NCBI RefSeq assembly: GCF_030944405.1
Contig: NZ_CP132339.1
Span: 3,410,001-3,474,000, forward strand
Length of the DNA: 64,000 nt
Origin: Janthinobacterium sp. J1-1
GTDB taxonomy: Bacteria > Pseudomonadota > Gammaproteobacteria > Burkholderiales > Burkholderiaceae_D
Reading direction: 5' to 3'
Each line of letters opens with the position of its first letter. Positions within the stretch are counted from its first letter, which is position 1. The notes under the pieces are model-generated. The model did not search any database and was not told the origin of the DNA. It saw only the letters and a program-made list of their open reading frames with translations. Shown here one piece after another: positions 44,692-54,409 of the stretch. The position numbers were made by a program, and so were the translations under genes.

Positions 44692-45594
44692 ATGAGCACG
44701 AATATCGTTTTTATCGGCCTGGGCAACATGGGCCTGCCGATGGCGCAGAACCTGGCGCGCGCCGGCCATGCCGTCACCGGCTTTGATCTGATGCCGGCCA
44801 GCGTGCAGCAGTTCGTCGCTAGCGGCGGGCTGTCGTCCGAAGACCAGGCGGCGGCGATTGCGGCGGCTGACGTGGTGATCACCATGCTGCCGGCCAGCCG
44901 CCATGTGCAGGGCGCCTACCTTGGCGACTCCGGCATCCTGGCGCACGCCAAATCGGGTGCCTTGCTGATCGACTGCTCCACCATCGCGCCGGAAGTGTCG
45001 CGCGAGGTGGCGGAAGCGGCCACCGCCAGGGGCCTGCGCATGATCGACGCGCCCGTCTCCGGCGGCACGGCCGGCGCGGCGGGCGGCACCCTGACCTTTA
45101 TGGTGGGCGGGGCGGAAGCGGACCTGGCCAGCGCGCGTCCCTTGCTGGAACAGATGGGCAAGAATATCTTCCACGCCGGCCCCAGCGGCAGTGGCCAGAC
45201 GGTCAAGATCTGCAACAACATGCTGCTGGGGATATTGATGATCGGCACCAGCGAAGCGATCCGCCTGGGCGTGGCCAATGGGTTGGACCCGAAAGTGGTG
45301 TCCGACGTGATGGCGAAAAGCTCGGGCCGCAACTGGACGCTGGAAGTGTACAACCCATGCCCGGGCGTGGCCGAGAATGTGCCGGCTTCGCGCGACTACA
45401 CGGGCGGCTTCGGCGTGGACCTGATGCTGAAGGACCTGGGCCTGGCGGTGGAAAGCGCGGACGCTTCCGGCGCCAGCGTGCCGCTCGGTGAACTGGCGCG
45501 CCGGCTGTACGAGCTGCACAGCAAGTCGGGTGCGGGCGGGCTCGATTTTTCCAGTATCTACACATTGCAGAACACGCCGGCTACCCAGGCTTAA
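44692..45594 (+). CDS. mmsB: 3-hydroxyisobutyrate dehydrogenase
   Basis: This 300-residue dehydrogenase has the NAD-binding IGLGNMGLPMAQNLARAGH motif at the N-terminus, the signature DAPVSGGTAGAAGG, and the catalytic lysine K172 in SGQTVKICNNM. It supplies the substrate of MmsA in valine breakdown. It starts 10 bases after mmsA. Confidence 0.95.
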   Translation: MSTNIVFIGLGNMGLPMAQNLARAGHAVTGFDLMPASVQQFVASGGLSSEDQAAAIAAADVVITMLPASRHVQGAYLGDSGILAHAKSGALLIDCSTIAPEVSREVAEAATARGLRMIDAPVSGGTAGAAGGTLTFMVGGAEADLASARPLLEQMGKNIFHAGPSGSGQTVKICNNMLLGILMIGTSEAIRLGVANGLDPKVVSDVMAKSSGRNWTLEVYNPCPGVAENVPASRDYTGGFGVDLMLKDLGLAVESADASGASVPLGELARRLYELHSKSGAGGLDFSSIYTLQNTPATQA

Positions 45595-45647
45595 GCCGCG
45601 AAGCACCGCAGCCCGCACCGGCAGGTGGGGGCTGCGCCCGGACGTGG

Positions 45648-46388
45648 CTAGACAGCGATGAAGCCACCGTCCACGAATAGCTCGTCGCCTGCGACAAAAC
45701 TGCTCTCATCCGACGCCAGGAACAGCACGGCATTGGCAATTTCCACGGGCTCCCCAAGGCGGCCGAACGGCGTCATTTGTTTGAAGACATCTTCCGTACC
45801 CGGGTTGGCCGTCAGGTAGGCGTGCATCGCCGGCGTCAGGACCATGCCGGGCGAGACCACGTTCACGCGGATACCCTGGCTCTTCAGGTCGGTGGTCCAG
45901 GTACGCGCCAGCGAACGGATGGCTGCCTTGGTGGCGCTGTACATGGACAAGGCGGGAAAGCCCTTGCTGCCCGCGCCTGATCCGGCAAGGATGATGGCGC
46001 CGCCCGCACTCATCAGCGGCAATGCCTGCTGCACGGTGAAGACCATTCCTTTGACATTCGTGTCGAACAGGCGGTCGATATGTGCCTCATCGATCTGACC
46101 GAGCGCTGCCGACTCCGAGATGCCCGCATTGGCAAACACGACGTCCAGGCGTCCGTGGTCCTTGGCGATGCGCGCGTAGAGCCGGTCCAGGTCGCCGCTG
46201 CTGCCGACGTCGCCCTGGATGCCAACCGCGCCATGCCCGATCTCTGCCGACGCCTGGTCCAGGCGGTCCTGCCTGCGCCCCGTGAAGTAGACGTGCGCGC
46301 CTTCCGCCGCGAATCGTTTTGCTGTCGCCAGGCCGATGCCATCGCTGCCGCCGGTAATGGCAACCACCTTGTTGTCGAATCGATTCAT
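45648..46388 (-). CDS. Short-chain dehydrogenase/reductase (SDR 1)
   Basis: This 246-residue classical SDR has TGGSDGIGLA (cofactor), NAG, and YSATK with the catalytic Tyr and Lys. The C-terminus VAGDELFVDGGFIAV is typical of FabG-like enzymes. Substrate unknown. It is divergent from a TetR regulator across an operator-bearing gap. A GTG just upstream is in frame; ATG 46388 is preferred for its AAGGAC ribosome site. Confidence 0.92.
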   Translation of the reverse strand: MNRFDNKVVAITGGSDGIGLATAKRFAAEGAHVYFTGRRQDRLDQASAEIGHGAVGIQGDVGSSGDLDRLYARIAKDHGRLDVVFANAGISESAALGQIDEAHIDRLFDTNVKGMVFTVQQALPLMSAGGAIILAGSGAGSKGFPALSMYSATKAAIRSLARTWTTDLKSQGIRVNVVSPGMVLTPAMHAYLTANPGTEDVFKQMTPFGRLGEPVEIANAVLFLASDESSFVAGDELFVDGGFIAV

Positions 46389-46409
46389 CACATAGTCCTT
46401 TCAAGTATT

Positions 46410-46454
46410 AAGTGGAGGATTGCTCCACATATGATATGGAGGTATCCTCCACTT
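46410..46454. promoter_or_regulatory. Inverted repeat operator between SDR and TetR genes
   Basis: An 11-bp inverted repeat AAGTGGAGGAT (46410-46420) and ATCCTCCACTT (46444-46454), with a nested CTCCA/TGGAG pair (46423-46427, 46437-46441). It lies between the divergent SDR and TetR starts. A repressor binding site for the TetR protein is likely. Confidence 0.82.
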
Positions 46455-46480
46455 GGCAAGAACATTTTGAGAAAGCATTC

Positions 46481-47041
46481 ATGACCGAGCACACCTTGTT
46501 ACGGGCGGACGCCCGGCAAAACCGCGAGCGCATCCTGGTCGCAGCGGAAGAAATTTTTATGGAGCAAGGAGGTGCGGCATCGCTCGACGCGGTCGCCAGG
46601 CGCGCGGGGGTCGGCATCGGCACGCTGTACCGGCGTTTTGCGACGCGCGACGCCTTGCTCGCCGCGACCTACAGCGACCGCCTGCTGGCATTTGCCGAAA
46701 CCTGCCGCGACGGCGCGCCTGCGCGCGACCATTCCGGCGCACTGCGCGCGTATATCGAAGGGCTGGTCATCCAGATCAATATCTACCGCGGTCTGGCGGC
46801 GTCGATCGGCATGATCCTGCAAAGCGGAACGCCGGGCTGTGCGGCGGTCGGCGAAGTCGGCGCGACGCTGCTTCAGGCTGCCCAGGAAGGCGGTGCCGTG
46901 CGTGCCGACGTCTCATTCACCGACATCGTCCATGTGATCACTGCCGTGTCGCTGGCCGTCGAGCAGGAGGGCGCCGTGCCCGCGCGCATCCCCCATCTGG
47001 TCAGCCTGTTTTTCGATGGCCTGAACCGCAGCCCAGGGTGA
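46481..47041 (+). CDS. TetR/AcrR-family regulator
   Basis: This 186-residue protein has an N-terminal TetR helix-turn-helix (about residues 11-60, NRERILVAAEEIFMEQGGAASLDAVARRAGVGIGTLYRRFATRDALLAA) and a C-terminal ligand-binding domain. ATG 46481 was chosen over an upstream frame that runs through the operator. It probably represses the divergent SDR. Confidence 0.92.
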   Translation: MTEHTLLRADARQNRERILVAAEEIFMEQGGAASLDAVARRAGVGIGTLYRRFATRDALLAATYSDRLLAFAETCRDGAPARDHSGALRAYIEGLVIQINIYRGLAASIGMILQSGTPGCAAVGEVGATLLQAAQEGGAVRADVSFTDIVHVITAVSLAVEQEGAVPARIPHLVSLFFDGLNRSPG

Positions 47042-47198
47042 GCCGGAATGGCGGATTGTTGCTGTCGGCCGCTGCAATCATGGCGGCGACGGTTCTTTCC
47101 GCATCGCCGACTACAACGCAGTTGTCCGCGTCCGCGCCGGCTCCGGTGCTGGGTTGCCGGGGGCGCTGAAATGCCGGCTCCGGCCTGCTTTAGCCGTA

Positions 47199-47945
47199 TT
47201 ACCACGGCTGCGCGGTGGGCATGACAAACAACTCCGCCACGTCGACGTGATCCGGCGCTTGCAGCGCGTAGAGGATGGCGTCGGCGATATCGCCGGGTTT
47301 CAGGAACGTCATCTGTTTCTTCAGCTGCTCCATTTGCGCGCGGTAGCCGGCATCCGTGATGTGCTCGAACAACTCGCTTTCCACCGCGCCCGGCTGCAGC
47401 GAGGTGACCCGAATATTGTATTTCGGCGCCACCTCCATGCGCAGGATGTCCGAGAAGGCGGCAACCGCGTGCTTGGTGGCGCAGTACACGCCCAGGCCCG
47501 GGAAGGTCTTGCGGCCGGCGATCGAGGAGGTGTTGATCATGTGGCCTGCGTTCTGCGCCCGCATGATCGGCAGCACGGCCGCAACCGTGTTGAGCAAGCC
47601 TTTGATATTCACATCGACCATGCGGTGCCACTCCTCCAGCTTCAGGCTGGCGATATCGGAAATCGGCATCAGGCCGGCGTTATTGAAGGCGATGTCGATA
47701 CGGCCGTAGGTCGCGTGCAAGGTGGCCACGCCTGCGGATACCGAGGCCTGATCGGTGACATCCATGTGCAGCGCGATGGCAGCGCCGCCGGCGGCCTCGA
47801 TTTCCTGCGCCAGCGCCTGCAGGCGATCGAGGCGGCGCGCGGCAAGGCCGACTTTGACGCCATGCGCGGCCAGTTTTTTTGCGGTGGCGGCGCCGATACC
47901 GCTCGATGCGCCGGTGACCAGGGCTACTTTGTCTGTGAGTTCCAT
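47199..47945 (-). CDS. Short-chain dehydrogenase/reductase (SDR 2)
   Basis: This 248-residue SDR has TGASSGIGAA (cofactor), NNAG, and YCATK. It resembles the next SDR at 48947 in the C-terminal motif (AELFVMPTAQPW versus SEIVVRPTASPY) and so may be a paralog. AAGGAA precedes the start. The gap 47042-47198 contains no gene I can support. Confidence 0.92.
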   Translation of the reverse strand: MELTDKVALVTGASSGIGAATAKKLAAHGVKVGLAARRLDRLQALAQEIEAAGGAAIALHMDVTDQASVSAGVATLHATYGRIDIAFNNAGLMPISDIASLKLEEWHRMVDVNIKGLLNTVAAVLPIMRAQNAGHMINTSSIAGRKTFPGLGVYCATKHAVAAFSDILRMEVAPKYNIRVTSLQPGAVESELFEHITDAGYRAQMEQLKKQMTFLKPGDIADAILYALQAPDHVDVAELFVMPTAQPW

Positions 47946-48072
47946 CATGATTCCTTTCAAGGAGGATCGCTTCTGACCGAATTGTCTGAAGCACGTCACC
48001 ATGATGGCGCCACGCGCCGTGTGCGTCGCGCGCAGGCTTGCGCGACCTATCGCGATTTTGCCATCTGCCTGA

Positions 48073-48933
48073 TCAGCGATACGATGAAGGGGCGACGCCG
48101 GTGTGCTGGCGGAAGACGGACGCGAAGTGGCTGGCGCTGCTGTAACCCACGGCTAGCCCGATATGGATGATGGCCTTGTCGGTTTCGGACAGCAGGCGGC
48201 GCGCCTCTTCCATGCGCATGCGGATCAGGTACTGCGACGGCGACAGTCCGGTGGACTGCTTGAACACACGGCTGAAGTGACACGCGCTCAGGCCCGCCAG
48301 GCTGGCCAGTTGCGCCAGATGGAAAGGCTGCGCCAGGCCGGCGCGCATGGCCTCGAACACGCGGTGCAGCTTGAAGGCCGGCAGTCCGCCCCTTGGACGG
48401 GATGCGGCGATGCGGCAGGTACGGGCCAGGTGCACCGCCAGCGCCTGCGCGATGCCCTGGATGTAGCTGCCGCTGGGAGGGCGCTGGTCCATCAGCTCGG
48501 CGCGAATATGTTCCAGCAGCGCAGACAGGACCGGGTCGCGCGCGCCGGAGACTTCGCGCAAGGCGACGTCCCGCATCATGGCGACGCCGATGTACACATG
48601 CATCACGATGAACGGCGCATCGGGTTCGGCTTGCCAGCTCATCTCGGTGGGCGTGCTGGCCGTGGTAAGGAAGAAGTCGCCGGCGGCGACGCGATTGGCT
48701 TGCCACTCGCCGCCTGGGGCGCGTTCCCGCACCACCGCCACACCGGACAATATCCAGACGATCAGCGCTTCCGGCACCGCCGGGATGATGATGTGGTCCT
48801 GCACCTGGCGGCGCGACAGGATTTGCACCAGCACATCCCCGGCGGATTGCGCGCGGTGTTCCTTGAGCAGTTCGCCGTGCAGGTAGTCTTCGAAGGCCTC
48901 TGCGGATGTGCGCGGCGTGCAGTGCAATGCCAT
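48073..48933 (-). CDS. AraC-family regulator
   Basis: This 286-residue regulator has a cupin-like N-terminal domain (residues about 10-130) and a C-terminal AraC DNA-binding region (about 190-286: LASLAGLSACHFSRVFKQSTGLSPSQYLIRMRMEEARRLL, then IIHIGLAVGYSSASHFASVFRQHTGVAPSSYR). It starts 13 bases after the SDR 3 stop and probably shares a transcript with it. Confidence 0.9.
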   Translation of the reverse strand: MALHCTPRTSAEAFEDYLHGELLKEHRAQSAGDVLVQILSRRQVQDHIIIPAVPEALIVWILSGVAVVRERAPGGEWQANRVAAGDFFLTTASTPTEMSWQAEPDAPFIVMHVYIGVAMMRDVALREVSGARDPVLSALLEHIRAELMDQRPPSGSYIQGIAQALAVHLARTCRIAASRPRGGLPAFKLHRVFEAMRAGLAQPFHLAQLASLAGLSACHFSRVFKQSTGLSPSQYLIRMRMEEARRLLSETDKAIIHIGLAVGYSSASHFASVFRQHTGVAPSSYR

Positions 48934-48946
48934 TCCGGACAGGCGA

Positions 48947-49684
48947 TTAGTATGGGCTGGCGGTAGGCCGCACCACGATCTCGCTGACATCGACGTCGGC
49001 CGGTTGCAAAATGGCGAATTCGATGGCCCGTGCAATCGCTTCCGGCTTGATGGAGACCTGGCGGAAGTTGCGCATTTCCTCGCGGCCGGCCGGGTCGGAA
49101 ATCGACTCCGCCAATTCGGATTCGACCACGCCCGGCGACACCAGCGTGACGCGGATATCCGCCCCCACTTCCTGGCGCAAACCTTCGGTAATGGCGGCGA
49201 CGGCGAATTTGGTGGCGCAGTAGACAGCGGCCGTCGGGCTGACGGCATAAGCTCCGATCGATGCCATGTTGATGATCTGGCCGCTACGCTGTTCCTGCAT
49301 CAGCGGCAGGGTTGCGGCGATGCCATGCAGCACGCCGCGAATGTTCACGTCGATCATCCGGTTCCATTCCGCGACCTTGCACGCTTCCAGCCGGGACAGC
49401 GGCATGACCCCGGCGTTGTTGATCAGCACATCGACGCGGCCATGTTTTTCGACCGCAAAGCGGACGAATGCATGCATGCTGGCCTCGTCGGTCACGTCCA
49501 GCGCAAACGCCGACGCCGAGCCGCCTTCGGCATTGATCGCTGCGGCCAGGCCTTCCAGGCGCTCGGTGCGGCGTGCGCCAAGCACAACGTGCATGTGCCG
49601 GGCCAGATGTCTGGCGGCGGCCTCGCCGATGCCGCTGCTGGCGCCGGTGATCAGGACGACTTTCTTGCTGGTTTCATTGCTCAT
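48947..49684 (-). CDS. Short-chain dehydrogenase/reductase (SDR 3)
   Basis: This 245-residue SDR has TGASSGIGEA, NNAG, and YCATK. It is divergent from the AraC gene at 49784, with a 99-base gap. It is followed by another AraC gene on the same strand. The start at 49684 gives MSNETSKKVV; the 37-codon upstream extension is not used. Confidence 0.92.
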   Translation of the reverse strand: MSNETSKKVVLITGASSGIGEAAARHLARHMHVVLGARRTERLEGLAAAINAEGGSASAFALDVTDEASMHAFVRFAVEKHGRVDVLINNAGVMPLSRLEACKVAEWNRMIDVNIRGVLHGIAATLPLMQEQRSGQIINMASIGAYAVSPTAAVYCATKFAVAAITEGLRQEVGADIRVTLVSPGVVESELAESISDPAGREEMRNFRQVSIKPEAIARAIEFAILQPADVDVSEIVVRPTASPY

Positions 49685-49783
49685 TTTCAGGCTCCCTGGA
49701 CAAGTTGAACTGCGATGCAGCCAGTATGCGTGCGGAGCAAAACGGACGAAAGATCGGATACTATCGCCGCATTGCCCGATCCT

Positions 49784-50782
49784 ATGAATCCACATTCAAC
49801 GCTGATGAACAACGAACATCAACACCGCCTGGTTGCCTTGTTAAATGGATTGGCGCCGTTCGAGGGCTACACCTTGTCGGCGCTGGAGGGCGTGCGCTTC
49901 ATGCGCGCCAACCACCCGTTGCCGCGCATTCCGGTGATGTACGAGCCATCCATCGTCATCGTGTGCCAGGGCCGCAAGCGCGGTTACCTGGCCGATGCCT
50001 CGTATGTCTACGATGCCAGTCATTATCTGGTGCTGTCCGTGCCGCTGCCATTCGAATCCGAGACCGACGCCAGCGAGGAGGAACCCATGCTGGCCGTTGC
50101 GCTGCGCATCGATTTGACGGTGGCGGCGGAACTGGTGCTGGCGCTGAGCACATCGCGCAAGGACCAGATGGTGGCGCCGGCCGGCATCTGTTCAACGCCG
50201 ATGAGCGACGACATGAGCGATGCCCTGCTGCGCCTGTTGACCGCGCTGACCGTGCCCGATGATGCGGCCATACTGGGCCCCGCGATCATGAAAGAACTGT
50301 TGTATCGGGTACTGACCGGTCCGCAGGGCGGCGCCGTGCTGGCGTCGTTGACGCAGCATGGCCAGTTCGGCAAGATCGGCAAGGCGCTGCGCAAGATCCA
50401 TGAGCAGTACGGCAGCGGGATGGATGTCGGCACGCTGGCCAGCGAGGCGGGAATGAGCGTGGCGGCTTTCCATGCCAACTTCAAGGCAGTGACACACACC
50501 ACGCCGATGCAATATTTGAAGAGCACCCGTTTGCACAAGGCGAGGTTGCTGATGGTCCAGGATGGCGTGAGCGCGGCGACCGCGTCCAGTCTGGTGGGCT
50601 ATGAAAGCAGTTCGCAGTTCAGCCGTGAGTTCAAGCGCTTCTTCGGCCGCACGCCAGTGCAGGAAGCGGTCGAGATGCGCAGCGCCCTGATGCTGATGCC
50701 CGCGGAACCCGGCCCCGAGTACGCGATGCAAGGTCTGCGCCCGGGTTTTGAAATCCAACCGTACGCCATGGCAGGAAGCTAA
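49784..50782 (+). CDS. AraC-family regulator with AraC_N domain
   Basis: This 332-residue regulator has an AraC_N-type domain (residues about 15-160, PRIPVMYEPSIVIVCQGRKRGYL) and a C-terminal AraC region (about 225-315, GTLASEAGMSVAAFHANFKAVTHTTPMQYLKSTRLHKARLLM, then SSLVGYESSSQFSREFKRFFGRTPV). ATG 49784 is chosen; 49805 and 49715 are possible. It is divergent from SDR 3, its likely target. It ends 46 bases before the DUF4132 operon, on the same strand. Confidence 0.9.
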   Translation: MNPHSTLMNNEHQHRLVALLNGLAPFEGYTLSALEGVRFMRANHPLPRIPVMYEPSIVIVCQGRKRGYLADASYVYDASHYLVLSVPLPFESETDASEEEPMLAVALRIDLTVAAELVLALSTSRKDQMVAPAGICSTPMSDDMSDALLRLLTALTVPDDAAILGPAIMKELLYRVLTGPQGGAVLASLTQHGQFGKIGKALRKIHEQYGSGMDVGTLASEAGMSVAAFHANFKAVTHTTPMQYLKSTRLHKARLLMVQDGVSAATASSLVGYESSSQFSREFKRFFGRTPVQEAVEMRSALMLMPAEPGPEYAMQGLRPGFEIQPYAMAGS

Positions 50783-50828
50783 GAATATACAATCAGCAAC
50801 TTGATCTAATGCAAGATTGGGATGGCTG

Positions 50829-53800
50829 ATGAACGATACGAGCAAACATGCCGCCGACGGTGAGCTGGCGGCGGCGCTGGAACTGGGTCTCAAGGGGCTG
50901 GCCGCCATCGACAAGGGGCTGTGGCAGCGCAGCTGCGCCTTTGTGCTGGCAGGCGAACAGGAAATCGTGCTGCAGCAATTGCAGCAGGCCAGTGCGGAGG
51001 CGGCCACCATGCTCGGCCATCCTGGCCGCCTCAGCCACGCTTTTTTCGCCATCGGCATCACCGACAGGGAAGCGAAGCAGGCGCGCGCCGGGCTGGTGGC
51101 GCGCGCGCAGTTTTATGCGCTGCTCGACGCCGACACCTTGTCGCCCGCCATGCTGGTGCGGCTGGGCAAGCTGCTGGCGGCGGCCGACCAGGGCCAGTCG
51201 TTCGAGCCGACCGGCGCCGACGTGCCGGACTGGCTGCACTACCTGGTCAACGACGCCCTGTTCGGCACCTGCAGCGAAACGCGGGAGGACGCCACCTCCG
51301 CCAACCGGCGTGCCTGGAATGTGCGGCTGCTGATGCGGCTGCTGGCGTCTGACGGCTTGCCCGAGGCCCTGGCGCTGGAACTGGTGTTCGAGCGCCGCCA
51401 GGTCGCCGACTACATGATGGAGCGCTGTCTGCAGCGGCTGCTGGTGCCGAATGTGATCGACAACGTCATGCAGGAGCAGCCCGACGATGTGCGCGCGCTG
51501 GCGCCGCGGCTGTCGGCCCAGGGCAAGCGCTTGCTGGCCGAACGCATCGGCGGCGCCGAGGAACTGGCGCAGACCTTTGACGATGTGCTGGTGCGGCTGG
51601 CGGTCGACGCCAGCAAGACCGTGCGCGCCGCTGCCGCGCCGTTTGTCAGCGCGATTGCGGAAGAGCGGCAGCTGGCATTGCTGCGCCCCTGGCTGCTGGA
51701 CGGCAAGCTCGATGAGCGCACGCAGGCGGCCGAGCTGCTGGGCCGCACGCCATCCCAGGCGCGCAGCGCGCTGCTGGCGCAGGCCCTGGAAAATGAAGCG
51801 GGCAAGGCGGTCAGGCAGGTGATCGGCAACGCGCTGGCACGCATGGGCGACGTGCAAACCAGTCCAGCAGACGCAGTGCCGCCACCCGCGCCCGAAGCGC
51901 CGCTCACCTTCCTGGACGAAGAGGCGATGGTGATCCTGCTGGAAAACCATATCGCGCTGCTGAAAAAATGCGATGAAGACGCGCGCGATGAGGTGGAGCA
52001 AAACCGTGGCCGGCGCGAACAGTACGAATTCGAGCGGGAGCGCAGGGAGCAGCAGTATGCGTTCGGCGAGCCGCAGCTGCGCGCCGTGATCGACGCCTTG
52101 AATGGTGACGGCGACGATGCCGATCGCGCGCTGCTGAAAGACCATGCGATGCGCGAGACGATCGGATACCGCGACCGCATTTTCGCGCTGGACGGCTTCG
52201 GGCTGCGCCAGCTGGCGCTGTGGTATGGCCCGATGCGCCAGCGCTGGCTATCGGTCTGGAACGATGGCCCCTTGCGCGACTGGTTCGAACAGCAGGACCC
52301 GGCCGACATCGACCTGCGCACCATCGACACCTTGCTGCGCCAAGCGGGCGCGATGCCGGACCTGGTAGCGTTGGACTGTTTGCAGCCGGCCTGGCGCGGC
52401 TCGCCGCTGGACACGCTGCCGCCCGAAAGTATCTGGCCGCTGTTTCATGAGCAGCCGGCGCTGATCGAGCAGGGCCTGGGTCTGTCGGTGGCGCGCAGCG
52501 ACGTCACCCTGGAACTGGCGTGGACCTTGAAGGTGATCGGAATGTTCCCGCAGCCGCCGGTGCGCTGGCGTCCGCGCCTGATGGAACTGGCGCTGGGCGA
52601 AGGCAAGACGTATCGCCAGGGCGCCCAGGATGTCTTGCGCAAGGTGCCCGATATCGGCCTGCAGGTGATCGACAGCCTGGCGTCCAGCAAGCAGGAAGTG
52701 CGCAGCGTGGCCGCGCGCTGGCTGGCCGACCTCGATTGCCGCGCGGCCGTGCCGGCGCTGTACCAGGCGCTCGACAAGGAAAGCCGCGAGACCGTCGGCG
52801 CCACCCTGATGGCGGCGCTGGAACTGCTCGGCGAGGACCTGGCGCCGCGTTTGAACCCCGACAAGCTGCTGGGCGAGGCGCGCAAGGGCCTGAAAGCCAA
52901 GGCGCCGACCGGGCTGGCCTGGTTCCCGTTCGAGACCCTGCCTGCGTGTACCTGGCAGGATGGCGCGCCGGTGGACCCCGACATCCTCTGCTGGTGGGTG
53001 GTGCTGGCCTGCAAGTTGAAGGAGCCGGGCGGCAATGGCCTGCTGGCGCGCTACCTTGGCTTGCTGTCGCCAGCCAGCCGCGCCGCGCTGGGCTCGACGA
53101 TACTGCGTGCGTTTATCGCGTATGACGAAAGCCGCGGCAGCGTGATCGGCGAGAAAGGCGTGCTGGCCCTGGCCGCGCAGGCGCCGGGACCGGAAGCGGT
53201 GGGCCTGCTGCAGGCCTATATGCGCGCCTTCCATGTGCGCCGCGCGCAGATCGAAGCGATGCTCGAAAGCCTGGCCGGCGGCATGGACCCGGCCGTGATC
53301 CAGCTGCTGCTGGGCGTGTCGCGCCGCTACCGCACCGCCTCGGTACAGGACAAGGCGCGTGAACTGGTGGAACAGATCGCCGAACGGCGTGGCTGGAGCG
53401 AAGATCAGCTGGCCGACCGCACGGTGCCCACCGGCGGCCTCGATGACGATGGCCGGCTCGAACTCGATTACAGCGGAAGGCAGTTTGTCGTCACGCTCGA
53501 CGCGGCCTTGAAACCGGTGCTGCACAATGCGGACGGCAAGGAAATCAAGGCGCTGCCCGAGCCGCGCCAGGGCGACGATGCGGACAGCGTCAAGGAAGCA
53601 AAGCAGGCGCTGACCGGCTGCAAGAAAGAACTGAAACAGGTGGTCGAGATGCAGGCGGCGCGCCTGTACGACGCCATGTGCACGGGCCGCGCCTGGCCGC
53701 TCGACGAGTGGAAAAATTATCTGCGGGGCCACCCGATCGTCGGGCGCCTGGTGCAGCGCTTGCTGTGGCTGGCGCAGGAAGGCGAGGGCAGTCGGGCGGC

Positions 53801-54377
53801 GGTGCTGCGCCCGACCGAGGACGGCAGCCTGATTGACAGTGATGACAACGAAGTGACACTGGCGCCAGGCAGCGTGCTGCGGCTGGCGCACGCGTCGCTG
53901 CTGGAACCTGGCCAGGCCGCCGCCTGGCAGCGCCATCTGAAGGATTACAAGGTCAAGCCGCTGTTCGAGCAATTGCAGCGCGCGTCGCCCGATGCCGCCC
54001 TGCTGAACGATATCGATATCGGCGACCGCCTGGGCTGGGTCAGCGACGCGTTCACCTTGCGCGGCGCCTTCGGCAAGCTGGGCTACCAGCGCGCGCAGGC
54101 CGAGGATGGCGCCATCTTCGACCATTACTACAAGGAGTTCGGCGGCGCCGACCTGCGCGTGGTGATCCATTTTTCAGGCAATGCGCTGCCCGAGGATAAC
54201 CTGCCGGCCGCGCTGAAACACCTGAGCTTCGAGCGCCTGTCCGGGCCGTGGAAGCAGCGCGCGGTGTCGCCGGCGCAGGTGCCGCCAGTGTTGCTGGCCG
54301 AGGCCTATAACGACTACCTGGCGGTGGCGGCGCACGGCGCCTTTGACGCCGACTGGGAAAATAAAATGCCCTGGTAG
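50829..54377 (+). CDS. DUF4132 / HEAT-repeat protein A
   Basis: This 1182-residue protein is the first of three paralogs. HEAT-like helices are visible in the N-terminal half (for example residues about 255-330) and at about 617-670 (SSKQEVRSVAARWLADLDCRAAVPALYQAL). The C-terminal DUF4132 domain is at about 930-1045 (CKKELKQVVEMQAARLYDAMCTGRAW... HPIVGRLVQRLLW... LRPTEDGSLID... RLAHASLLEPGQAAAWQRHLKDYKVKPLFEQL). E. coli YehI/MolR proteins are of this family and also precede a MoxR-type gene. The start is ATG 50829; a TTG four codons upstream is possible. The function is unknown. Confidence 0.88.
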   Translation: MNDTSKHAADGELAAALELGLKGLAAIDKGLWQRSCAFVLAGEQEIVLQQLQQASAEAATMLGHPGRLSHAFFAIGITDREAKQARAGLVARAQFYALLDADTLSPAMLVRLGKLLAAADQGQSFEPTGADVPDWLHYLVNDALFGTCSETREDATSANRRAWNVRLLMRLLASDGLPEALALELVFERRQVADYMMERCLQRLLVPNVIDNVMQEQPDDVRALAPRLSAQGKRLLAERIGGAEELAQTFDDVLVRLAVDASKTVRAAAAPFVSAIAEERQLALLRPWLLDGKLDERTQAAELLGRTPSQARSALLAQALENEAGKAVRQVIGNALARMGDVQTSPADAVPPPAPEAPLTFLDEEAMVILLENHIALLKKCDEDARDEVEQNRGRREQYEFERERREQQYAFGEPQLRAVIDALNGDGDDADRALLKDHAMRETIGYRDRIFALDGFGLRQLALWYGPMRQRWLSVWNDGPLRDWFEQQDPADIDLRTIDTLLRQAGAMPDLVALDCLQPAWRGSPLDTLPPESIWPLFHEQPALIEQGLGLSVARSDVTLELAWTLKVIGMFPQPPVRWRPRLMELALGEGKTYRQGAQDVLRKVPDIGLQVIDSLASSKQEVRSVAARWLADLDCRAAVPALYQALDKESRETVGATLMAALELLGEDLAPRLNPDKLLGEARKGLKAKAPTGLAWFPFETLPACTWQDGAPVDPDILCWWVVLACKLKEPGGNGLLARYLGLLSPASRAALGSTILRAFIAYDESRGSVIGEKGVLALAAQAPGPEAVGLLQAYMRAFHVRRAQIEAMLESLAGGMDPAVIQLLLGVSRRYRTASVQDKARELVEQIAERRGWSEDQLADRTVPTGGLDDDGRLELDYSGRQFVVTLDAALKPVLHNADGKEIKALPEPRQGDDADSVKEAKQALTGCKKELKQVVEMQAARLYDAMCTGRAWPLDEWKNYLRGHPIVGRLVQRLLWLAQEGEGSRAAVLRPTEDGSLIDSDDNEVTLAPGSVLRLAHASLLEPGQAAAWQRHLKDYKVKPLFEQLQRASPDAALLNDIDIGDRLGWVSDAFTLRGAFGKLGYQRAQAEDGAIFDHYYKEFGGADLRVVIHFSGNALPEDNLPAALKHLSFERLSGPWKQRAVSPAQVPPVLLAEAYNDYLAVAAHGAFDADWENKMPW

Positions 54378-54409
54378 GGCGTTCATGCACACCAAACACG
54401 AAAGACGAC

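Noticed and set aside
43230..44885. A 551-codon open frame on the minus strand
   Set aside because: It is opposite mmsA, with shadow composition only.
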